64,000 bases of DNA from Icerya purchasi (lineage: Eukaryota; Arthropoda; Insecta; Hemiptera; Monophlebidae), in assembly GCA_039619475.1 (NCBI GenBank), contig CM077115.1:43224685-43288684 (forward strand), written 5' to 3'. A program made the position numbers and the translations under genes. Below the pieces are notes generated by a model. It did not search any database. It was given only the letters and a program-made list of their open reading frames with translations, and was not told the DNA's origin. Each line of letters begins with the position of its first letter. Position 1 is the first letter of the stretch. Of the stretch, positions 60,312-61,464 are shown one piece after another.

Positions 60312-61464
60312 TTTTTTTTGTACAATTCTAGTAATCAGAAAATCGGGTGGATTTGGACTGGAAAAAACCCCGGAATTTAAAAATTTTGAGTGGTCACCAT
60401 GATTCTTTCTTTACACATTATTAAAACATCTCCGTGCGGGACACAGATTTTTATTTCAATGCACGTTTTCGAATCACCGTACCAATGTAGCTGACCTATT
60501 TTACTCTGTATTTCTTCCATGCTCTTTGAATTACAATTTCAGAAACTTCCATTTTACCCGACGAATCTTCGTGATTTTCTTCAGTATCATTACGCGCTAT
60601 TCGTACCACTCTGCATATGCTGTTGCATATTTATTATTTTTTTCTTCTCGAAATTTTTTTGCACAATACACTTTTCACTATAATATATCTATTGGAAATG
60701 GTAACTACAAAAAGTAACGTGAATCCACGTTTTTTCCATGCTCCATCACCGGGGACAATTCAAAATGATTTTCAGTAGAACGATTCCTTTCGTGTCAATC
60801 TTTTCTCTTGTACGACCTTCTTGGAAACTATATTACTCTGACGGTGTGTACTGCAGGGGATATATACGTGTATGTATATGGAGTTACAAATAAGATCGAC
60901 ACGTCGATTGATAAAAAAATGCGAATAATCGACATGGATAACAATGTACCATGAACGTGATTTTTTGTAAAATTTCTCAATTATATTTCTGAAAAAGTTG
61001 TAAAATAATTCGAAATAGTATACGCGTGGAAGCGGTGACATAGAAAAAACATAATTAGTCGTTAAGAAAATAAAAAAAAGAAGACAAGTTTTAAAACAGG
61101 GTGTCTCCACTACTTCAACGACAACTTTTTAAATATCTTTCATGCTCGCAGCTGAAATGTAAGTTAAAAATTTCCATGTATTTTGGCTAACAACAGCTGC
61201 TCCACAATATTTATATTTAAATAGATTAATTATATTGTTGAGCACTATTAATTTGTATTACCTAGGCTGCATAGAACACCTGGAGCTCAATACGAAACTG
61301 CGTCGATGAGAAAATTTTTGCACGGCCGTACAGAAACAATTCGTTCCTGTTCTGTAGAATCTGTTCAGTTTGCTAAACACATGTTAACATCGACCAGTAC
61401 GAAAAACGATAAAATACTCGCTTTAAAGGATGCTATTAATTCGCATAAAAATTATACAGTGCAG
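14274..61464 (+). CDS. CRAT: Carnitine O-acetyltransferase, exons 1-10 (3' end beyond window)
   Basis: Ten exons (14274-14464, 14564-14690, 15251-15423, 16831-16993, 17088-17259, 25868-26043, 27740-27840, 30944-31072, 58804-58926, 61266-61464) join in phase to 518 codons. The enzyme moves acetyl groups between CoA and carnitine in mitochondria and peroxisomes. Evidence in order: a Lys/Arg-rich N-terminus like a mitochondrial presequence; family signature 1 (IPKHPVPVLSDTLDKY, 47-62); ADWWLNSAYLEFRKPVV at about 108; GILTSDNRDNW; LIHGGGSRCNGGNRWFDKT; the catalytic-His motif TYEHSPAEG with His349; SPDSFIQMALQLAFYR; and the substrate-site segment GRTETIRS. About 100-110 residues (including the STS motif) are missing and should lie right of 64000. 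An upstream in-frame ATG at 14169 would add a hydrophobic leader, but a good splice acceptor before 14274 argues against it. Confidence 0.95.
14564..14690 (+). CDS. CRAT: CRAT coding exon 2
   Basis: Residues 64-106, SVKPFLSDEEFSNTEKIV to KESSW. Acceptor TTTATAG, donor GTGAAT, phase 0 exit. Confidence 0.92.
15251..15423 (+). CDS. CRAT: CRAT coding exon 3
   Basis: Residues 107-163, IADWWLNSAYLEFRKPVV then MISAALRYKENID. Acceptor ATCTTAG, donor GTATGA. Confidence 0.93.
15424..16830. other. CRAT intron 3
   Basis: 1.4 kb AT-rich intron. No element or RNA gene recognised. Confidence 0.5.
16831..16993 (+). CDS. CRAT: CRAT coding exon 4
   Basis: Residues 164-218, including PLDMQQYYKIFGTCRIPKPG and HIIVAHNNN. 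Acceptor TATTTAG, donor GTAAGC, phase 0. Confidence 0.94.
17088..17259 (+). CDS. CRAT: CRAT coding exon 5
   Basis: Residues 219-275, FFKLIVRDDDGNYLTVDDL to GILTSDNRDNWSESYQLLTE. Donor GTAACG at 17260. The following 8.6 kb intron contains the R1/LOA-like LINE. Confidence 0.94.
17328..17353. repeat. (AT)n microsatellite
   Basis: 26 bases of AT dinucleotide directly left of the LINE insertion site. Confidence 0.9.
17360..17380. repeat. Target-site duplication, left copy
   Basis: atgtgcatctatgataaag followed by aa, compared with atgtgcacctataaagaa on the right: one substitution and a 3-base indel. The divergence points to an old insertion. Confidence 0.6.
17615..18719 (+). pseudogene. LINE ORF1 (gag-like), frameshifted
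   Basis: The ATG at 17615 opens a frame to 17947. The protein clearly continues in another frame from about 17889 to 18719. The switch falls at a run of nine A at about 17895-17903. The C-terminal half has a CCHC zinc knuckle (CYSCGGFGHRARHC, bases 18487-18528) followed by further Cys/His (CPNCHFSNVE). By family knowledge ORF1 binds element RNA. Its stop overlaps the ORF2 start by 11 bases. An A-run slip could be a mutation or a recoding site; with two other lesions in ORF2, mutation is more likely. Confidence 0.8.
18709..21697 (+). pseudogene. LINE ORF2: endonuclease-reverse transcriptase, with stop and frameshift
   Basis: The ATG at 18709 is followed by an AP-type endonuclease: LNLHHSRA, ISEPYL, CGDFNVRNKIWDSR and the SDH box (YSDHSLIQF). 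The linker contains KNKAPGLDQLTNK. The RT core follows: SYRPIILLSALVKVFE, LDIKGAFDNCSW, GCPQGSILGPIFWN and FYADD (about 20690-20700). An in-frame TAG at 21028-21030 falls in a position reading R-T-stop-G and is probably a mutated Trp TGG. The same frame then continues to 21426. A shift of frame near 21420 leads into the C-terminal segment with CSCGDAPETVTHIVNEC, ending at 21697. The protein would cut DNA and copy element RNA by target-primed reverse transcription. Confidence 0.85.
21860..21877. repeat. Target-site duplication, right copy
   Basis: Starts directly after the LINE poly(A) end and matches 17360-17380 imperfectly. Confidence 0.6.
23420..23880 (-). pseudogene. LINE ORF2 linker relic
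   Basis: Minus-strand frames with several stops read KLCDRMMSCREKKKE, then MEKKFEVNKVEETYNNHKV and GRQRKLLITEEAICVKSKK. The pattern resembles the linker between endonuclease and RT of LINE ORF2 proteins (a Cys-containing helical segment, then a Glu/Lys-rich coiled stretch before the RT). No RT catalytic motif is visible, so this is tentative. The plus-strand frames over the same bases are merely T-rich. Confidence 0.35.
24622..24717. repeat. Short palindromic repeat
   Basis: Arms of about 38 bp (ending taacaaacactaaata and tatttagtgtttgtta) are inverted around an 18-bp loop. MITE-like or a simple cruciform; no target duplication seen. Confidence 0.5.
25868..26043 (+). CDS. CRAT: CRAT coding exon 6
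   Basis: Residues 276-334, DKLNQQTVEEIQKSLFLL through LIHGGGSRCNGGNRWFDKTV. Acceptor TTCTTAG, donor GTGATT, phase 0. The GGGSRxNxGNRWFDKT block is a strongly conserved CRAT segment. Confidence 0.95.
26044..27739. other. CRAT intron 6
   Basis: 1.7 kb AT-rich intron with a poly(A) tract near 26840. No gene or mobile element recognised. Confidence 0.45.
27740..27840 (+). CDS. CRAT: CRAT coding exon 7 (catalytic His)
   Basis: Residues 335-367, FIVNRSGEVGLTYEHSPAEG to FIVDQ. His349 in TYEHSPAEG matches the general-base His of carnitine acyltransferases. Acceptor TATATTAG, donor GTGAGT. Confidence 0.95.
28750..29110 (-). pseudogene. LINE ORF2 relic (linker into RT)
   Basis: On the minus strand, across frameshifts, I read LEKEIRTLKNAWWEIRRMEL, then RRKQHFQKLLNILS, then EKIEVALTSLKSESD. 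This order (WWE segment, RW-EHFxxLLN, then a helix before KAPGPD) is the typical region between endonuclease and RT in RTE/CR1/Jockey-type LINEs. Stops and frame changes make it a clear pseudogene. Confidence 0.5.
30367..30602. mobile_element. Long-TIR MITE/foldback element
   Basis: Arms of about 95 bp (30367-30462 and 30510-30602) are inverted copies with ends tgcggcagcataactt / aagttatgctgccgca. The 47-bp spacer has no coding content. No clear target duplication. Not attributable to a superfamily from the ends alone. Confidence 0.65.
30944..31072 (+). CDS. CRAT: CRAT coding exon 8
   Basis: Residues 368-410, ENNMKIVDTSTIRNYSIRYK to VKLAEQNLD. Acceptor TTTTCAG, donor GTAAGT. The intron that follows is 27.7 kb and contains the Penelope array. 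Confidence 0.92.
31809..32069. mobile_element. Tc1/mariner-type MITE with TA duplication
   Basis: 261 bp with terminal inverted repeats of about 40 bp starting TGTGACGGTCGCTGAGAAAA and ending in its complement. TA dinucleotides flank both ends (31807-31808 and 32070-32071). A TA target duplication is the rule for the Tc1/mariner/IS630 superfamily. No transposase is encoded. Confidence 0.75.
32240..32499. mobile_element. Palindromic miniature Penelope-related element (copy B)
   Basis: Arms 32240-32346 and 32383-32499 are inverted copies, sharing acaaacgaaaataagtat, attactttaat, ataacttactttagaaacg and gggcataacccat. The order and sequence match the arms of the element at 6219-6508, so they are one family. 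The hammerhead-like boxes are decayed here: the CTGATGA equivalent is altered in the left arm and missing in the right, while CGAAA and TTTCTA persist at 32395-32408. Confidence 0.55.
33163..33270 (+). pseudogene. 5S rRNA-like sequence, 3' truncated
   Basis: Starts GCCAACGATCATACCACG and continues with GAATACACCGGTTCTC, TCACCGAAGTTAAGCAACG and GCTTAGACTGGAGAAACC. These are all recognisable arthropod 5S rRNA segments with a few substitutions and one inserted CT. The last ~20 bases of 5S are replaced, so it is not a functional rRNA. The internal promoter A-box region (gaagttaagca) is preserved. Confidence 0.8.
33276..33350 (+). pseudogene. tRNA-like sequence (SINE pol III module)
   Basis: 75 bases with a complete 7-bp acceptor-like pairing (GTCGTCG at 33276-33282 with CGATGAC at 33343-33349, one G-U). 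There is an A-box-like TAGCCTAGTGG at 33286 and a B-box-like ATTTGATCCC at 33330. The anticodon arm does not pair well, so it is a SINE head or tRNA pseudogene, not a working tRNA. Confidence 0.6.
34391..34403. repeat. Target-site duplication of Penelope array, left
   Basis: aaataactaaaaa, identical to 52405-52417. It abuts the 3' end of the leftmost Penelope unit. Confidence 0.88.
34480..34526 (-). ncRNA. Hammerhead-ribozyme-like motif, unit 1 tail
   Basis: Same 47-base motif as the plus-strand copy at 52246-52292, here on the minus strand near the outer 3' end of the array. Confidence 0.6.
34847..37249 (-). CDS. Penelope-like reverse transcriptase/GIY-YIG endonuclease, unit 1
   Basis: 800 residues, intact. 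Landmarks: TAKADKGNSIIII near 250, PLLKIHKPNIPIRPLVN, SYDITNLYTNIP near 395, GLGMGSPLSG near 455, catalytic YVDD near 494, and a C-terminal GIY-YIG nuclease from about 693 (SGIYKINCNN...KAYIGQTGRK). This RT plus GIY-YIG order defines canonical Penelope-like elements, which prime reverse transcription at nicked target DNA. The ATG lies only 16 bases inside the unit, so its leader comes from the preceding unit's tail. Unit 1 uniquely has Ile in DEVNILN (T at 36742), where the others have Val. Confidence 0.95.
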   Translation of the reverse strand: MIKYSLMNSADIAIHIQKYYYLTLKLKKTINNIYFNKKCLQMNIIPKYATIKIKNKSPVAIKTKKQAEIFWIKNEINYLYNKKNKINIQLLKIHLQLVNNINYEILNLYFEKINDKIKPIIYQKQQIINKKLNTLAKQQIPKPTINNKFDFYPRTVNLTTIKFTNDEVNILNLGYKYNLNTSHKKQYENLIIETENAIQKLPTNEQTITRAEATHAILNIIKKNKTNTDHLKIQKTIKNINNKLNQENAVTAKADKGNSIIIINKNELIQKTDNFIKENNINTTKIDPTNKYQAKIRKIIKESNLLINNNIAKFFINMNPKAPTLNPLLKIHKPNIPIRPLVNYTTAPGYKLAKYISNILKQNISLNDKYIIRNRQNVFDKLQNIPINNKTKIISYDITNLYTNIPINETIEIIKKSINVSNNNIYNNQLINLIKILIEQNYFKFNNITYTQNSGLGMGSPLSGILSEIFLQHLEERYIENLIKKYNIKTYIRYVDDTLVIFDENNNNTENNILNDLNKIHENIQYTMEKEINNKINFLDIIINKTTNKLQYNIHRKQTTTDTIINKTSNHPNQHKHAYFIHAINRLLNTPMNQNKKQNEIKILKTIAINNGYTEHIIEKLIQKIKLKLKYKPKNNDINKDKNKFITFTFINKNIYKLSNIFKKLGLQIAYKTNNTLKNKIITMNKENNNIFENSGIYKINCNNCEKAYIGQTGRKIKYRYLEHIKSFTNNETEKSTYAEHLIKNKHTPDSLEKTVTVLATYNKGNLMNIAENYYINKHKNNILNDQTPHNQNPLFNIIP
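37342..37388 (-). ncRNA. Hammerhead-ribozyme-like motif, unit 2 tail
   Basis: Identical motif. Predicted cleavage after 37351 would leave a leader of about 101 bases before the unit 1 ATG at 37249. Confidence 0.6.
37709..40111 (-). CDS. Penelope-like RT/GIY-YIG endonuclease, unit 2
   Basis: Intact 800-residue ORF, the same as unit 1 except Val in DEVNVLN. It keeps Ile in DKYIIRN and Glu in KIHENIQ, as units 1 and 3 do. Confidence 0.95.
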   Translation of the reverse strand: MIKYSLMNSADIAIHIQKYYYLTLKLKKTINNIYFNKKCLQMNIIPKYATIKIKNKSPVAIKTKKQAEIFWIKNEINYLYNKKNKINIQLLKIHLQLVNNINYEILNLYFEKINDKIKPIIYQKQQIINKKLNTLAKQQIPKPTINNKFDFYPRTVNLTTIKFTNDEVNVLNLGYKYNLNTSHKKQYENLIIETENAIQKLPTNEQTITRAEATHAILNIIKKNKTNTDHLKIQKTIKNINNKLNQENAVTAKADKGNSIIIINKNELIQKTDNFIKENNINTTKIDPTNKYQAKIRKIIKESNLLINNNIAKFFINMNPKAPTLNPLLKIHKPNIPIRPLVNYTTAPGYKLAKYISNILKQNISLNDKYIIRNRQNVFDKLQNIPINNKTKIISYDITNLYTNIPINETIEIIKKSINVSNNNIYNNQLINLIKILIEQNYFKFNNITYTQNSGLGMGSPLSGILSEIFLQHLEERYIENLIKKYNIKTYIRYVDDTLVIFDENNNNTENNILNDLNKIHENIQYTMEKEINNKINFLDIIINKTTNKLQYNIHRKQTTTDTIINKTSNHPNQHKHAYFIHAINRLLNTPMNQNKKQNEIKILKTIAINNGYTEHIIEKLIQKIKLKLKYKPKNNDINKDKNKFITFTFINKNIYKLSNIFKKLGLQIAYKTNNTLKNKIITMNKENNNIFENSGIYKINCNNCEKAYIGQTGRKIKYRYLEHIKSFTNNETEKSTYAEHLIKNKHTPDSLEKTVTVLATYNKGNLMNIAENYYINKHKNNILNDQTPHNQNPLFNIIP
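40204..40250 (-). ncRNA. Hammerhead-ribozyme-like motif, unit 3 tail
   Basis: Identical motif, 2862 bp from its neighbours, upstream of the unit 2 ORF. Confidence 0.6.
40571..42973 (-). CDS. Penelope-like RT/GIY-YIG endonuclease, unit 3
   Basis: Intact 800-residue ORF. At the three variable sites it matches unit 2 (Val, Ile, Glu). Confidence 0.95.
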   Translation of the reverse strand: MIKYSLMNSADIAIHIQKYYYLTLKLKKTINNIYFNKKCLQMNIIPKYATIKIKNKSPVAIKTKKQAEIFWIKNEINYLYNKKNKINIQLLKIHLQLVNNINYEILNLYFEKINDKIKPIIYQKQQIINKKLNTLAKQQIPKPTINNKFDFYPRTVNLTTIKFTNDEVNVLNLGYKYNLNTSHKKQYENLIIETENAIQKLPTNEQTITRAEATHAILNIIKKNKTNTDHLKIQKTIKNINNKLNQENAVTAKADKGNSIIIINKNELIQKTDNFIKENNINTTKIDPTNKYQAKIRKIIKESNLLINNNIAKFFINMNPKAPTLNPLLKIHKPNIPIRPLVNYTTAPGYKLAKYISNILKQNISLNDKYIIRNRQNVFDKLQNIPINNKTKIISYDITNLYTNIPINETIEIIKKSINVSNNNIYNNQLINLIKILIEQNYFKFNNITYTQNSGLGMGSPLSGILSEIFLQHLEERYIENLIKKYNIKTYIRYVDDTLVIFDENNNNTENNILNDLNKIHENIQYTMEKEINNKINFLDIIINKTTNKLQYNIHRKQTTTDTIINKTSNHPNQHKHAYFIHAINRLLNTPMNQNKKQNEIKILKTIAINNGYTEHIIEKLIQKIKLKLKYKPKNNDINKDKNKFITFTFINKNIYKLSNIFKKLGLQIAYKTNNTLKNKIITMNKENNNIFENSGIYKINCNNCEKAYIGQTGRKIKYRYLEHIKSFTNNETEKSTYAEHLIKNKHTPDSLEKTVTVLATYNKGNLMNIAENYYINKHKNNILNDQTPHNQNPLFNIIP
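43066..43112 (-). ncRNA. Hammerhead-ribozyme-like motif, unit 4 tail
   Basis: Identical motif upstream of the unit 3 ORF. Confidence 0.6.
43433..45835 (-). CDS. Penelope-like RT/GIY-YIG endonuclease, unit 4
   Basis: Intact 800-residue ORF. It differs from units 1-3 by Thr in DKYTIRN (44724) and Lys in KIHKNIQ (44272). Catalytic motifs are unchanged. Confidence 0.95.
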   Translation of the reverse strand: MIKYSLMNSADIAIHIQKYYYLTLKLKKTINNIYFNKKCLQMNIIPKYATIKIKNKSPVAIKTKKQAEIFWIKNEINYLYNKKNKINIQLLKIHLQLVNNINYEILNLYFEKINDKIKPIIYQKQQIINKKLNTLAKQQIPKPTINNKFDFYPRTVNLTTIKFTNDEVNVLNLGYKYNLNTSHKKQYENLIIETENAIQKLPTNEQTITRAEATHAILNIIKKNKTNTDHLKIQKTIKNINNKLNQENAVTAKADKGNSIIIINKNELIQKTDNFIKENNINTTKIDPTNKYQAKIRKIIKESNLLINNNIAKFFINMNPKAPTLNPLLKIHKPNIPIRPLVNYTTAPGYKLAKYISNILKQNISLNDKYTIRNRQNVFDKLQNIPINNKTKIISYDITNLYTNIPINETIEIIKKSINVSNNNIYNNQLINLIKILIEQNYFKFNNITYTQNSGLGMGSPLSGILSEIFLQHLEERYIENLIKKYNIKTYIRYVDDTLVIFDENNNNTENNILNDLNKIHKNIQYTMEKEINNKINFLDIIINKTTNKLQYNIHRKQTTTDTIINKTSNHPNQHKHAYFIHAINRLLNTPMNQNKKQNEIKILKTIAINNGYTEHIIEKLIQKIKLKLKYKPKNNDINKDKNKFITFTFINKNIYKLSNIFKKLGLQIAYKTNNTLKNKIITMNKENNNIFENSGIYKINCNNCEKAYIGQTGRKIKYRYLEHIKSFTNNETEKSTYAEHLIKNKHTPDSLEKTVTVLATYNKGNLMNIAENYYINKHKNNILNDQTPHNQNPLFNIIP
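45928..45974 (-). ncRNA. Hammerhead-ribozyme-like motif, unit 5 tail
   Basis: Identical motif upstream of the unit 4 ORF. Confidence 0.6.
46295..48697 (-). CDS. Penelope-like RT/GIY-YIG endonuclease, unit 5
   Basis: Intact 800-residue ORF with the same variant set as unit 4 (Val, Thr, Lys). Confidence 0.95.
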   Translation of the reverse strand: MIKYSLMNSADIAIHIQKYYYLTLKLKKTINNIYFNKKCLQMNIIPKYATIKIKNKSPVAIKTKKQAEIFWIKNEINYLYNKKNKINIQLLKIHLQLVNNINYEILNLYFEKINDKIKPIIYQKQQIINKKLNTLAKQQIPKPTINNKFDFYPRTVNLTTIKFTNDEVNVLNLGYKYNLNTSHKKQYENLIIETENAIQKLPTNEQTITRAEATHAILNIIKKNKTNTDHLKIQKTIKNINNKLNQENAVTAKADKGNSIIIINKNELIQKTDNFIKENNINTTKIDPTNKYQAKIRKIIKESNLLINNNIAKFFINMNPKAPTLNPLLKIHKPNIPIRPLVNYTTAPGYKLAKYISNILKQNISLNDKYTIRNRQNVFDKLQNIPINNKTKIISYDITNLYTNIPINETIEIIKKSINVSNNNIYNNQLINLIKILIEQNYFKFNNITYTQNSGLGMGSPLSGILSEIFLQHLEERYIENLIKKYNIKTYIRYVDDTLVIFDENNNNTENNILNDLNKIHKNIQYTMEKEINNKINFLDIIINKTTNKLQYNIHRKQTTTDTIINKTSNHPNQHKHAYFIHAINRLLNTPMNQNKKQNEIKILKTIAINNGYTEHIIEKLIQKIKLKLKYKPKNNDINKDKNKFITFTFINKNIYKLSNIFKKLGLQIAYKTNNTLKNKIITMNKENNNIFENSGIYKINCNNCEKAYIGQTGRKIKYRYLEHIKSFTNNETEKSTYAEHLIKNKHTPDSLEKTVTVLATYNKGNLMNIAENYYINKHKNNILNDQTPHNQNPLFNIIP
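48790..48836 (-). ncRNA. Hammerhead-ribozyme-like motif, unit 6 tail
   Basis: Identical motif upstream of the unit 5 ORF. Confidence 0.6.
49157..50851 (-). pseudogene. Penelope-like ORF, unit 6, 5'-truncated
   Basis: The native frame starts inside the protein at the I-K-N-I-N-N-K region (about residue 236), where the inversion junction replaces the N-terminal third. Everything downstream, including YVDD and GIY-YIG, is intact. A chance in-frame ATG at 50878 within the inverted copy could give a 573-residue chimera. It carries the unit 4/5 variants (Thr, Lys). Confidence 0.9.
50852..51925 (+). pseudogene. Penelope-like ORF, inverted 5'-truncated copy
   Basis: The plus-strand copy begins within the codons of FNNITYTQ (about residue 440) and runs to the normal C-terminus. 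It keeps GMGSPLSG, YVDD and the whole GIY-YIG domain but lacks the N-terminal half. An internal ATG at 50894 would give 343 residues. It has Lys in KIHKNIQ, like units 4-6, so it is related to that end of the array. Confidence 0.9.
51926..52368 (+). other. Penelope unit 3' untranslated tail (inverted copy)
   Basis: About 440 bases between the ORF stop and the unit end. It is AT-rich, contains the hammerhead-like motif, and ends in tttttatactata. The same tail lies 3' of each minus-strand ORF (for unit 1, 34404-34846). Confidence 0.85.
52246..52292 (+). ncRNA. Hammerhead-ribozyme-like motif, inverted copy
   Basis: Order of parts: stem I 5' strand ttattttag (52246-52254), box CTGAAGA (52255-52261, fits CUGANGA), helix II region tgggttatgccc with GGG/CCC pairing, box GAA, and a minimal 3-bp stem III (AAC/GTT). 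The predicted cleavage C is at 52283, followed by stem I 3' strand ctaagataa, pairing over 9 bp with one G-U. Hammerheads with very short stem III are known from Penelope-like elements. The weak point is helix II, where the closing 10.1-11.1 pair is U-C rather than G-C. Confidence 0.6.
52405..52417. repeat. Target-site duplication of Penelope array, right
   Basis: aaataactaaaaa, identical to 34391-34403. It directly follows the 36-bp extension of the inverted copy. Confidence 0.88.
52612..52867. repeat. (ATTATC)n hexanucleotide microsatellite
   Basis: About 255 bases, over 40 units, almost perfect, beginning 195 bp right of the Penelope target duplication. Its six-frame open readings (Asp-Asn, Leu-Ser, Ile-Met dipeptides) are artefacts of the repeat. 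Confidence 0.97.
53140..53175. repeat. (AT)n microsatellite
   Basis: 36 bases of TA dinucleotide. Confidence 0.95.
53296..53595 (+). pseudogene. Helitron-like ORF N-terminal relic
   Basis: One frame with three internal stops reads RRLEKVRKKHYEKRYGENDN, AKRVKLEKYNQYRSK, LELGRQKHSQLHANESYEKR and EARLEDVRNAVTQHRATENN. Such charged 20-30-residue repeats (xRLExxRxxxxxxRAxEs) are common near the N-terminus of arthropod Helitron helicase ORFs. No Rep or helicase motif is present here, so the assignment is an inference. Confidence 0.4.
54028..54290 (+). repeat. Dispersed repeat family, copy 3
   Basis: Matches the copies at 9915 and 10457: gttacttatggctttactcg, cccgtttaaatctgttcttgg, gtaaagattctttccctcttt, then after a deletion aataaagatttcaaatttgag and attcccggtagcaaatatta. 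Confidence 0.6.
54421..54470 (+). repeat. Dispersed repeat family, 5' fragment
   Basis: tgctcgtggcttcacccgtg followed by tattaatatctgtttaaatc repeats only the first ~50 bases of the family. Confidence 0.5.
54980..55562. mobile_element. Foldback/MITE element with ~150-bp inverted arms
   Basis: Arms 54980-55126 and 55400-55562 are inverted copies, sharing cacttttctaaaaa, cactaaaaaaaataaa, cttagcacatataact and gaaatgaaaagtgtg-like blocks. The 270-bp interior is non-coding. No target duplication recognised. Confidence 0.65.
55760..57420 (-). pseudogene. Jockey-like LINE relic: ORF1 knuckle, endonuclease start, RNase H, RT deleted
   Basis: Read on the minus strand from right to left. ORF1-like NFSENNIMEEIRFLYCRFEE (about 57220) comes first, then a knuckle QCAKCQPFGLTTKPC with a second CSHC (57030-56960), its His changed to Leu. 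Next is an AP-endonuclease start (VALLSENWLKTSLEL, then EGFNIIRSNREDGYEGVAIS, about 56300-56110). Directly after it is an RNase H-like end (NNFVIAFDAQSMLLAI ... IEGNEQTDLLAGPA, 56090-55770). The catalytic RT between endonuclease and RNase H is absent. Stops and frameshifts are frequent. The order matches Jockey/I-type LINEs. Confidence 0.55.
57500..58803. other. CRAT intron 8, right end
   Basis: 1.3 kb AT-rich sequence with T-rich tracts near 57640-57690. Nothing recognised before the exon 9 acceptor. Confidence 0.45.
58804..58926 (+). CDS. CRAT: CRAT coding exon 9
   Basis: Residues 411-451, LVRNLEMACFTYTLFGKNFI to SPDSFIQMALQLAFYR. Acceptor AAATTTCAG, donor GTAATT. Phase agrees with exon 8 across the 27.7 kb intron. 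Confidence 0.94.
59385..59959 (-). pseudogene. Transposon ORF fragment with QNxNES-like motif
   Basis: The minus-strand reading AIKPAYEDLSNAKLLTRYIG then ENNNESFDQFIWKVSAKHLP and GAKTVELAANIA resembles a domain found in many arthropod transposon-encoded proteins (LLxRCxxGxTQNxNESxNxxIWxxxPKxxxxGxxxVE), often placed with Mutator-like transposases. The frame changes near 59712, with further coding-like sequence upstream (to 59959). No start or end is preserved. It sits in CRAT intron 9. Confidence 0.45.
60057..60397. mobile_element. Possible hAT-like MITE
   Basis: Outer ends gggtgaccatcc and ggtcaccat form a short imperfect inverted repeat, with similar inner stretches (aaaatcgggg / aaaatcgggt and ccgggaat / ccccggaat). 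Flanking attctta and attcttt could be a decayed duplication. The interior includes a poly(A) run. Confidence 0.35.
60271..60309. repeat. Poly(A) tract
   Basis: 39 consecutive A, with a T-run following shortly after. Confidence 0.9.
61266..61464 (+). CDS. CRAT: CRAT coding exon 10
   Basis: Residues 452-518, LHRTPGAQYETASMRKFLHG, RTETIRSCSVESVQFAKHM and DAINSHKNYTVQ. The ETAS..GRTETIRS segment is the carnitine-side substrate region in the family. Acceptor ACCTAG, donor GTAAGA, phase 0. Confidence 0.94.
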